Source: Roseomonas sp. (lineage in GTDB: Bacteria > Pseudomonadota > Alphaproteobacteria > Acetobacterales > Acetobacteraceae). From it: a DNA stretch of 5,218 bases. Numbering within the stretch: position 1 is the stretch's first letter; each line of letters opens with the position of its first letter. Positions 1-5,218 of this stretch are shown in pieces. The notes under the pieces are model-generated. The model saw only the letters and a list, made by a program, of their open reading frames with translations, was not told the origin of the DNA and made no database searches. Location: positions 1 through 5,218 of the forward strand of contig JADCFR010000053.1 of the NCBI GenBank assembly GCA_020249415.1, given 5' to 3'. Position numbers and translations under genes: made by a program.

Positions 1-1
1 C

Positions 2-805
2 GCTGCGGTGATATTGGGCTGTTTGATTATCGCAGCCTGGGTGAGTGAAGCGCATCCCGCGAAACTCTGGGCCGGGCTGCCGCGTATTTTTGAATATTTC
101 ATCCGGATCCTGCCTGATTTGCGCTGGGCTGCGCTTTTCGCGGATGCGGAGACGGAAGGCTCCATCGCCTTCTGGTTCTATCGCCTGCCGGAATGGGCGC
201 TGTTGATCCTGGAAACGGCCAATATGGCGGCACTTGCCACACTGCTTGGTTCGGCGGTTTCGTTGCTGCTCGCTTTTCCCGCGGCGCGCAACATCGCGCC
301 TTCAGGACTTGTCTATCATCTCACGCGCCGCTTTCTGGAGGTGCTGCGCACCATTCCCGAAATTGTCTATGCGCTGATTTTCGTTTGGGCCTTTGGCGTT
401 GGCGCGCTGGCAGGCATTTTGGCGATTGCGCTCCATAGTGCGGGCGCCAATGGCAAGCTATTCGCCGAGGCGATTGAGAATGCCGATATGAAGCCCTGGG
501 ATGGCGTGACCTCCGCCGGTGGCAGTTGGTTTGCCGCCTGCCGCTTCGCGATCCTACCGCAGGTGCTGCCCAATATTCTTTCCTATTTGCTGCTGCGTTT
601 TGAAGTGAATATCCGCTCCGCCAGCGTGATTGGCTTTGTTGGTGCCGGCGGCATTGGTGAGGAGCTCTATAAGGTGATCTCCTTCAATTATTATGAGGAA
701 ATCAGCGCCATCATCCTGCTGATCATCCTGACGGTGGTTTGCGTTGACCTGCTGTCGGAACGGTTGCGCCACGCCGCGATGGGGCGGCTGGAGACAGCGC
801 GATGA
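2..805 (+). CDS. phnE: Phosphonate-type ABC transporter permease PhnE, first copy, 5' partial
   Basis: Inner-membrane permease subunit of a PhnCDE-type importer for phosphonates or related phosphorus oxyanions. A GTG at position 8 could be read as a start, but the frame is open to the left edge and begins inside the first hydrophobic segment (AAVILGCLIIAAW). PhnE proteins normally have a short cytoplasmic N-terminus before this segment, so the true start is probably upstream. Numbering from the GTG, hydrophobic segments lie near residues 1-11, 70-92, 117-143, 184-198 and 231-248. The cytoplasmic EAA loop that contacts the ATPase is clear: EAIENAD at 154-160, AGGS at 170-173 and LPQ at 183-185. 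The conserved GAGGIG follows at 212-217. The stop overlaps the start of the next permease, so the two are translationally coupled. The family call is firm; the exact substrate (phosphonate, phosphite, phosphate ester) cannot be read from the permease. Confidence 0.93.
   Translation, partial: AAVILGCLIIAAWVSEAHPAKLWAGLPRIFEYFIRILPDLRWAALFADAETEGSIAFWFYRLPEWALLILETANMAALATLLGSAVSLLLAFPAARNIAPSGLVYHLTRRFLEVLRTIPEIVYALIFVWAFGVGALAGILAIALHSAGANGKLFAEAIENADMKPWDGVTSAGGSWFAACRFAILPQVLPNILSYLLLRFEVNIRSASVIGFVGAGGIGEELYKVISFNYYEEISAIILLIILTVVCVDLLSERLRHAAMGRLETAR
790..793 (+). promoter_or_regulatory. Shine-Dalgarno site for the second phnE
   Basis: GGAG lies eight bases before the ATG at 802, inside the last codons of the first phnE. 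With the ATGA stop/start overlap it supports 802 as the start and coupled translation of the two permeases. Confidence 0.6.
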
Positions 806-1629
806 GCGAGAGCAGCATCACCCAATGGCGTGCGCGCATGCCAAATGCCTTCGGCCCCGGCCCCGTACGGCTTGGTCTGCGCGGGCTTGGTATTGTGTTG
901 TTCCTTGCCTGGTTCATTGGCGCGCTTTGGTATTTTGATTTTTCGCCGACACGGCTTTGGAATGGGCTGAACGGGCTTGCCAAGATTCTGGTGCTGATGA
1001 TCCCGCCCTCCCCTGGGGAGCTTTGGGTCGAAATCCTGAAGGGCCTGGCTGAGAGTGTCGCCATGGCCTTTCTTGGCACCTTCATGGCGGCGATTGTCGC
1101 CGTGCCTTTGGGCTTCATGGGCGCACGCAATGTGGTGACAACGACGCTGCTGCGTTTTTCGCTCCGGCGCGTGTTTGATGGCATGCGCGGTGTGGATCAA
1201 TTGATCTGGGCTCTGGCCTTCGTGCGTGCGGTGGGGTTGGGACCCTTGGCAGGCGTGCTCGCGATTTTCGTCTCGGATATTGCGGTGCTGTCAAAACTCT
1301 ATGCCGAGGCGATTGAGAATGCCGAAAAGCGCCAGGCCGAGGGCGTGACGGCGGCTGGCGGTAGTCGCTTGCTTGGCATTCGCTTCGGCGTTCTGCCGCA
1401 GGTTGCGCCGGTTATGCTGGCGCAGGCGCTTTATTTCTTTGAAAGCAATACGCGCTCTGCCTCCATCCTTGGTGTCGTCGGCGCGGGCGGGATTGGATTG
1501 CAGATCGCTGAGCGGATTCGTGTACGTCATTGGGATGAAGTGGCCTTCATCATCATCCTGATGATCATTACGGTGGCCGCGATTGATTGGATTTCCGGGC
1601 GCATCCGCCGCCGATTGATCTCGGTTTAG
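802..1629 (+). CDS. phnE: Phosphonate-type ABC transporter permease PhnE, second copy
   Basis: Complete 275-residue permease and paralogue of the upstream gene. It has a short polar N-terminus, a first hydrophobic segment at about 28-46, further membrane segments near 80-104, 132-156, 196-212 and 246-264, and a basic C-terminus (SGRIRRRL). The EAA loop is EAIENAE at 169-175, AGGS at 185-188 and LPQ at 198-200; GAGGIG follows at 227-232. Both copies share the same loop architecture, so they most likely pair as a heterodimer on one PhnC ATPase dimer, as in organisms with phnE1 and phnE2 in tandem. The ATG is set by a four-base overlap with the previous stop and a GGAG eight bases upstream. It is the last gene of the rightward operon; the next gene is convergent. 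No C-P lyase or other phosphonate catabolic gene is in view, so the transported compound stays open. Confidence 0.94.
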   Translation: MSESSITQWRARMPNAFGPGPVRLGLRGLGIVLFLAWFIGALWYFDFSPTRLWNGLNGLAKILVLMIPPSPGELWVEILKGLAESVAMAFLGTFMAAIVAVPLGFMGARNVVTTTLLRFSLRRVFDGMRGVDQLIWALAFVRAVGLGPLAGVLAIFVSDIAVLSKLYAEAIENAEKRQAEGVTAAGGSRLLGIRFGVLPQVAPVMLAQALYFFESNTRSASILGVVGAGGIGLQIAERIRVRHWDEVAFIIILMIITVAAIDWISGRIRRRLISV

Positions 1630-1684
1630 CCGAGACTATTCCGCGACAATCCGGATGCGATATGATGCCCGGATCCGGTCTCGG
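1630..1684 (+). terminator. Nested inverted repeat after the second phnE, possible transcript end
   Basis: Directly after the TAG stop, CCGAGAC (1630-1636) pairs perfectly with GTCTCGG (1678-1684). Inside, ATCCGG (1649-1654) pairs with CCGGAT (1669-1674) around a 14-base loop. An alternative inner pairing is CCGGAT (1651-1656) with ATCCGG (1673-1678). Position between convergent genes suits a transcript end or an RNA-stabilising structure. No T-run follows, so it is not a standard intrinsic terminator. The rest of the gap (1685-1845) has an A-rich stretch at about 1753-1772 but no further strong signal. Confidence 0.3.
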
Positions 1685-1845
1685 GCGTGCCAAAACTGCG
1701 ATGTTCAATGACGGCTTTTCAGCGGCCTGTTACGCGGTTGGATAGCGGGCGCAAAACCGAAAAAATAAAACAATCTCCCGTCCGTAACGTGAAAATGAGA
1801 CTACAGGTGCCTGAAATGATTTGAGCCTTACCGGCGCGCCCGTCT

Positions 1846-3999
1846 TCATGATTCAAGCCGATCAATGGTGGCCGTAGCTGCGCGCACTTGTACCGATAGC
1901 TGACGCGCCACCATGGCCATCAAGTCAAATGCAACATTGGGCGCTGCAAGGCGCAAATGCTCAAGGGTGGCGGCATCGATGCGCAGGCAACGCACGGCTG
2001 TGCGCGCAGTGACATCAGCACTTCGTCTTGTTTTACCCAAAAGGGCAGATTCACCAAACAAAGTGCCAGGCACCAGCACGCCAAGCCGGACAGGTGGCCG
2101 ACCATTGGCTGCAGGTAGGCTGATCAACACTTCACCTGACAGCAACACATAAGCCGCATCTGAAGGATCGCCGGCGCGCAGCACCAAGGAATGCGGCGCG
2201 TGGGCGGTTTCGGTGCACATCGAAAGTAGCTTTCCCACGACATCATGCGACAGGCCAAGCGCATGAAGGACCGCGCCCGCGTCGGGCAAGATTTCAGTAT
2301 CGACTGGCGCGGTTTCAGCAAGAAGTTGCGCCTCAGCGGCCTCTACAGCACTCGCCAGGTCGGAAAAGGCGCAGTGCGCCGGCAGGGTCTTGGCCAGACC
2401 GATCGCTTCAAGCTCATTCAGGATACGGCTGTCTGCGCTGATCGGACAGAGCAGAATCTGCGGCGCATCGGCGCGACAAAGCTCAATGATGCGCCGACCG
2501 CCGGAGAGGTCGAGGCGTGTGACCCGGCTGAGGTCAAGAATGATGATGCGTGCCCCCGCTTCATGTTCGGCGGTGACCCTTTGCAGGATGCCATCGGCGC
2601 TACCAAAGAAAATCGCGCCCTCCAATTCCATCAATGCGATACTTTCCCCGACGGCACGCAACCGGCGTTCCTGCTCCTCTGGCCTGCGGATACGTGAACG
2701 ACCAACGGGATTGCGCGAAACCCGCCGAATCGGTGCCTGCGCCATCGAGACCGTGAAGATGATGACAGAAAGCAGGACGCCGACCCCGACCGCGAAAACA
2801 AGCCCCCAAATGGCAGCGCTCAAGACGACCGCGACGACCACCAGCATATCACCAACCCGGCGAAAACGCCCGGCGCGCTCAAGGAAGGGAGAAAGCGGCC
2901 ATTCGACCAAGCGAAGCACAGCGCCACAAAGGATGCCGGCAAGGGCTGCGAAAGGCAGCATGGAAAGCAGGGCACCGGCACCAAGGAGCAGCGCGAGGGA
3001 TACCATCGCGCGCCAGATTTGTGCTGCCCGTCCGCGCCCCCCGGCTGCCCAACAGAAAAGACTTGGCACTGTCAGACCACTACCGGGCATGCCGCCCACT
3101 GCGGGCGCCATGATCAGCCCCGCTGAAACACCGCGTAAATCCCGACTGTAATCTGTGCGTCCGCCCGTTTGTTCACGAAGAGCTGTCGCAGCGGCGAGTG
3201 TTTCGATGGTCGCGAGCAGAGCAATTGTTGCTGCCGCCGGCAAAAGGAGCACCACGGATGGCGCCGCCGCCAAGCCGCGCCAACCAGCCTCCACCCCCTC
3301 CAGAATGATCTTGGGCGAAGGCGCCAAGCCTACTTCGGGACCTACAGAAAAACCAAGCCAGGCAAGCCCATGATGCAGCCCTGTTGCGGCCATCAGCGCA
3401 GTCAAGGGCGCGGGTATGCGCGGCAGCGGATACAACATCAGAAGCACGGCAAGTGACGCCACCGCAATCGCCGGCAGATGCGGCTCTGGCCACCCCGCGC
3501 CGGGCTGCCCGCCAAGCAGCAACGGTGCTTGGCTGATAACAATCAGCACGACTGTCGCATTGGCAAGACCTTGCGTTACCGGCGTTGGCACAAGCGCCGC
3601 AAGCTGGGCCAGGCCCGTCACGGATAGCGCCAATAAGAAAAGCCCCGCGAGGCCTGCCAAGAGCATGGCCGTTGCCACCGCCGCACCAATATCGGCGGCC
3701 CCCGCTGAAACGATGGTCGCCCCGGTAACCAATGCCGCAGCGCCGGTCGTGGTGCCTATCAATGGTCTGCTGGAACCCATAAAGGCAACACAAAGGCCGA
3801 AGGCTGCTGAAGCCGCCAAAGCCGAAGCCATGCCAAAGCTTGCCCCCAGCGCCCCAAGGGCGCCGAAGGCGATCACACCATGCGTCAGGGATTGGATCGC
3901 CGCCAATATCCCGGCGGAGATGCCCGCGCGGGCTTCACGCCAATGCGTCATTGTGGACAAAGGGGGCAACGCGCCCCCGCCCAAAAGCTGCACCGCCAT
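1846..3999 (-). CDS. SulP/SLC26-family anion transporter with STAS and cyclic-nucleotide-binding domains
   Basis: A 717-residue inner-membrane protein with three parts. Residues about 20-420 are the SulP transport core with many hydrophobic segments. Family-like motifs are GVIAFGALG near 36-44, the ATIETL segment with Glu266, and GGMPGSGLT followed by AGGRGRAA near 302-326. Residues about 445-555 are a STAS domain (IIILDLSRVTRLDLSGG, 485-501). Residues about 575-705 are a CAP_ED/cNMP domain with a typical phosphate-binding cassette: GESALL from Gly649 and RSADVTA from Arg659. The usual ribose-contacting Glu (650) and phosphate-contacting Arg (659) are present. SulP proteins carry sulfate, bicarbonate, dicarboxylates or other anions; substrate is not determined here. 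The PGSGLT loop resembles BicA-type bicarbonate transporters more than the RSAAN-type loops of YchM-like ones, by eye only. An in-frame TAA nine bases before the ATG fixes 3999 as the outermost start; Met17 (3951) is the alternative. The Shine-Dalgarno is weak (CAGAG). Confidence 0.92.
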   Translation of the reverse strand: MAVQLLGGGALPPLSTMTHWREARAGISAGILAAIQSLTHGVIAFGALGALGASFGMASALAASAAFGLCVAFMGSSRPLIGTTTGAAALVTGATIVSAGAADIGAAVATAMLLAGLAGLFLLALSVTGLAQLAALVPTPVTQGLANATVVLIVISQAPLLLGGQPGAGWPEPHLPAIAVASLAVLLMLYPLPRIPAPLTALMAATGLHHGLAWLGFSVGPEVGLAPSPKIILEGVEAGWRGLAAAPSVVLLLPAAATIALLATIETLAAATALREQTGGRTDYSRDLRGVSAGLIMAPAVGGMPGSGLTVPSLFCWAAGGRGRAAQIWRAMVSLALLLGAGALLSMLPFAALAGILCGAVLRLVEWPLSPFLERAGRFRRVGDMLVVVAVVLSAAIWGLVFAVGVGVLLSVIIFTVSMAQAPIRRVSRNPVGRSRIRRPEEQERRLRAVGESIALMELEGAIFFGSADGILQRVTAEHEAGARIIILDLSRVTRLDLSGGRRIIELCRADAPQILLCPISADSRILNELEAIGLAKTLPAHCAFSDLASAVEAAEAQLLAETAPVDTEILPDAGAVLHALGLSHDVVGKLLSMCTETAHAPHSLVLRAGDPSDAAYVLLSGEVLISLPAANGRPPVRLGVLVPGTLFGESALLGKTRRSADVTARTAVRCLRIDAATLEHLRLAAPNVAFDLMAMVARQLSVQVRAATATIDRLES

Positions 4000-4020
4000 G
4001 ACTCTGTATTAGCCAATGCC

Positions 4021-4049
4021 ATTATTCATCCAGGACGAGCATGAAGCAA
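4021..4049 (-). promoter_or_regulatory. Candidate sigma-70-type promoter for the SulP gene
   Basis: On the minus strand TTGCTT (4049-4044) and AATAAT (4026-4021) are separated by 17 bases, and the SulP start codon at 3999 is 21 bases beyond the -10 element. The -10 matches TATAAT at five of six positions; the -35 only at three of six. This is the best promoter-like pair in the gap and would give a very short leader. It overlaps the end of the small ORF at 4026-4178. Confidence 0.3.
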
Positions 4050-4178
4050 AGACACGGCAAAGGCGCGGCCCGACACGTCGGCAATAGTTTCAAACACGCC
4101 TCCTCGGGGCAGAGCTGCATCTGCCAGAAGTGTAATTCGAAGCCCCAAGGCGTTCAACAACAATGATTGTCGCAACAT
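4026..4178 (-). CDS. Unrecognised 50-residue ORF upstream of the SulP gene
   Basis: A short open frame begins MLRQSLLLNALGLRITLLAD and ends SLLHARPG before a TGA 26 bases upstream of the SulP start. It has a better ribosome binding site than the SulP gene itself: TAAGG at 4189-4185, with six bases between AAGG and the ATG. The first half is hydrophobic; the rest (from about Pro24) is a mixed sequence with no cysteine and no motif I recognise. The frame stays open for about 31 further codons upstream of this ATG, to a TGA inside the left IS5 terminal repeat. It may therefore be the tail of an older gene cut by the insertion rather than a small gene. I cannot assign a function. It could be a leader peptide, a decayed gene or a chance ORF. 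Confidence 0.25.
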   Translation of the reverse strand: MLRQSLLLNALGLRITLLADAALPRGGVFETIADVSGRAFAVSLLHARPG

Positions 4179-4261
4179 TAGCGACCTTATCCAATTCGGA
4201 TCAGACGCCAGAACTGGCCCATGATTCCGAGGCCATAGACGAAGAGGCGAGGCGGCGCATT

Positions 4262-4275
4262 GAGGAACCTCTGAT
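4262..4275 (+). repeat. Left terminal inverted repeat of the mini-IS5
   Basis: GAGGAACCTCTGAT, inverted relative to 4486-4498. GAACCTCTGAT (4265-4275) is identical in both ends; an extra G distinguishes this end. Its inner side also supplies the TGA that ends the transposase fragment. Confidence 0.7.
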
Positions 4276-4415
4276 CAACCATGCAATATCAGGGCTGAAA
4301 GCGCTGACCAGGGAACCACAATCTCCATCTCGCCCAGGAAGCGCTCGCGCCGCATTTGCTTGCGAGGGCGGTCAAAGCCGAGGCTCCAGAAGCTTTCTTG
4401 CCGCCTGGGGGGCAC
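4275..4415 (-). pseudogene. IS5-family transposase, N-terminal fragment
   Basis: Reading from a GTG at 4415, the 46-codon frame contains QESFWSLGFDRPRKQ, then MRRERFLGEMEIVVPWSALS (residues 21-40), then ALILHG and a TGA that lies partly in the left terminal repeat. The pattern RRExFLxEMxxVVPWxxLxALI is the hallmark start of IS5-family transposases, where it is normally followed by EPHYP and several hundred residues with the DDE active site. All of that is absent, so the product cannot be an active transposase. The start is uncertain: the frame is open upstream to a TGA, and TTG two codons before the GTG is another possible start. Family assignment rests on recognising this N-terminal motif by eye. 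Confidence 0.7.
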
Positions 4416-4485
4416 CCTCAAGAGTTGATTGGTTGATACAAGACAGAATCAGAAAATCAGTGACACGCCAGGAAGGTAAGATTAA

Positions 4486-4498
4486 ATCAGAGGTTCTC
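4486..4498 (-). repeat. Right terminal inverted repeat of the mini-IS5
   Basis: Read on the minus strand it is GAGAACCTCTGAT, matching the left end at 4262-4275 with one base gap. It abuts the stop codon of the DUF1194 gene (4499-4501). As it lies upstream of the transposase fragment, it is the promoter-proximal end of the parent IS. Confidence 0.7.
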
Positions 4499-5194
4499 TT
4501 AGGCAATTTCGCGGATCAATTTGCGCCGGACCGCCTGGCCAAAGCTGTTGAAATCCTCTGCGACAATGTAAAAGGCCCCCGGCCCACCAATCACGCGATC
4601 CCGAAAATAAAGATCAAGATTGGGCGGCGGCGGGCGGCCAAAGGTTGGGCGGTCATTCACAATGGGCAGGCCGTTGATGACAATGCCCTCTGCCACCGCC
4701 TCATCGCGGAGCGTTTCAACGGGCGGGCCACTATTGTTCACGCCATCGCCCGAGACATCAATCACGCGCCGCGTTGCCTCAAACGGGCAGGCCGCCAATT
4801 CGCGCCTTGCATGGATGATGGCGCCGGAAATGGAGGTCCAGGATAGCGACGCACGCGGCGCCCGCGCCAGATCTTCGGCCCATCGCCGCGCATCCGTTTC
4901 GGTCGCGATACGTGTCCAGGGCAGGATGGTGCGCTGATACTCAATGCCTGCCCATTCAATATAGACCAAGCCAATGGCGCCAATCATGCCGCCACGAATG
5001 GCCGCGATCACCGCCGGATCGCTGACCGCATCGCGGTAGCCTTCGCGTTGCAGCTTTGCCTCATCCTCATCAATGGAGCGTGAGACATCAACCGCCAGGA
5101 CAAGCGCGACATCCACGGGTTCTTCCGCGCGCGCCCTGGTACTGGCTGCGAGAACGGCGCCGCCAGTGGCGGCCAAAAGCCTGCGACGAAGCAT
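4499..5194 (-). CDS. DUF1194 domain protein, exported, von Willebrand A-like
   Basis: A complete 231-residue protein of the DUF1194 family, which is common in alphaproteobacteria and lacks an established function. Residues 1-23 are a signal peptide (MLRRRLLAATGG, cleavage likely after ARA before EEP); the arginine run allows Tat export, though a plain Sec signal is equally possible. The mature part is one VWA-like domain. The metal-ion-dependent adhesion site appears intact: DVSRS (Asp36, Ser38, Ser40), Thr120 in SWTSISGAI, and Asp150 in DVSGDG. Such sites bind a divalent metal and often mediate protein-protein contact outside the membrane. The C-terminal helix (FGQAVRRKLIREIA) is the usual family ending, so the protein is full length even though an IS5 remnant begins at its stop codon. 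The ATG has AAAGGGG six bases upstream. No partner gene is visible in the window. Confidence 0.9.
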   Translation of the reverse strand: MLRRRLLAATGGAVLAASTRARAEEPVDVALVLAVDVSRSIDEDEAKLQREGYRDAVSDPAVIAAIRGGMIGAIGLVYIEWAGIEYQRTILPWTRIATETDARRWAEDLARAPRASLSWTSISGAIIHARRELAACPFEATRRVIDVSGDGVNNSGPPVETLRDEAVAEGIVINGLPIVNDRPTFGRPPPPNLDLYFRDRVIGGPGAFYIVAEDFNSFGQAVRRKLIREIA

Positions 5195-5200
5195 GATGCG

Positions 5201-5207
5201 CCCCTTT
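5201..5207 (-). promoter_or_regulatory. Shine-Dalgarno site of the DUF1194 gene
   Basis: AAAGGGG on the minus strand, six bases before the ATG at 5194. It supports that start, which also gives a complete signal peptide. The promoter would lie beyond the window. Confidence 0.6.
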
Positions 5208-5218
5208 GCCGAGCGCCC

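Larger units (their letters stand above)
4262..4498 (-). mobile_element. Internally deleted IS5-family element (mini-IS, about 237 bp)
   Basis: The segment is bounded by inverted ends: GAGGAACCTCTGAT read rightward from 4262 and GAGAACCTCTGAT read leftward from 4498, with an 11-base perfect core. Between them, on the minus strand, is the N-terminal part of an IS5-family transposase and nothing of the DDE catalytic region. Both ends remain but most of the interior is missing, so it is a non-autonomous deletion derivative that could only move if a full-length relative acts in trans. IS5-group elements commonly duplicate a four-base YTAR target. TTAG follows the right end (4499-4502), but the base group beside the left end is TTGA-like, so a clean duplication is not visible and the left edge has probably mutated. 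The exact IS name is not determined. Confidence 0.7.

Noticed and set aside
691..1200. Minus-strand ORF of 169 codons, rich in histidine, glutamine and lysine
   Set aside because: Covers the junction of two well-supported PhnE genes in antisense; composition is unlike a real protein.
1753..1772. A-rich tract as a T-run terminator for the SulP gene on the minus strand
   Set aside because: No stable stem lies directly before the T-run on the minus strand; the nearby CGGTT/AACCG pair (1735-1739 and 1755-1759) is on the wrong side.
1729..1788. GTTACG/CGTAAC inverted repeat in the convergent gap
   Set aside because: Only six bases with a 48-base spacer; expected by chance at this length.
2390..3151. 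Plus-strand ORF of 253 codons
   Set aside because: Antisense to the SulP gene, arginine/serine/alanine-rich composition typical of a shadow frame in GC-rich DNA, no recognisable domain.
3416..4012. Plus-strand ORF of 198 codons
   Set aside because: Antisense to the transport core of the SulP gene and low in hydrophobic patterning; a shadow frame.
4163..4846. Plus-strand ORF of 227 codons beginning MIVATLATLSN
   Set aside because: It runs through the IS5 remnant and then 348 bases antisense to the clear DUF1194 gene. Only the first about 33 codons (to 4261) look protein-like, and AAGG lies too far (12 bases) from the ATG. At most it is a fragment of a gene cut by the insertion.
1..5218. CRISPR array, tRNA, rRNA or known riboswitch
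   Set aside because: I saw no regularly spaced repeats, cloverleaf-like segments or conserved riboswitch cores in either strand.

Overview
The window is a GC-rich bacterial segment with tightly packed genes. The paired PhnE permeases, a DUF1194 protein and the general codon choice point to an alphaproteobacterium, possibly Rhodospirillales/Acetobacterales. That placement is inference from gene families, not from a marker gene.

Layout. Positions 2-1629 (+) hold the end of a phosphonate-type ABC transporter operon: a 5'-truncated phnE permease followed by a second phnE permease, overlapping by 4 bases (ATGA). The ATPase (phnC) and binding protein (phnD) would be expected to the left, outside the window. 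Positions 1630-1845 are a convergent intergenic gap with a nested inverted repeat directly after the second phnE stop. Positions 1846-3999 (-) encode a 717-residue SulP/SLC26-type anion transporter with a STAS domain and then a C-terminal cyclic-nucleotide-binding domain. Positions 4000-4498 contain no ordinary gene. They hold a candidate promoter for the SulP gene, an unrecognised 50-codon ORF with a plausible ribosome binding site, and a 237-bp internally deleted IS5-family element. Positions 4499-5194 (-) encode a complete DUF1194 protein (exported, von Willebrand A-like fold).

How the parts relate. The two PhnE proteins probably form the heterodimeric membrane pore of one importer. The SulP protein looks like a separately transcribed anion transporter whose activity may be gated by cAMP or cGMP. 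The DUF1194 gene lies upstream of the SulP gene on the same strand, but the IS5 remnant and about 500 bp separate them, so co-transcription is doubtful.

The most notable observations are the SulP-STAS-cNMP fusion with an intact-looking nucleotide pocket, the previously hidden mini-IS5 that abuts the DUF1194 stop codon, and the small ORF upstream of the SulP gene. I see no clear evidence of a wholly new system.
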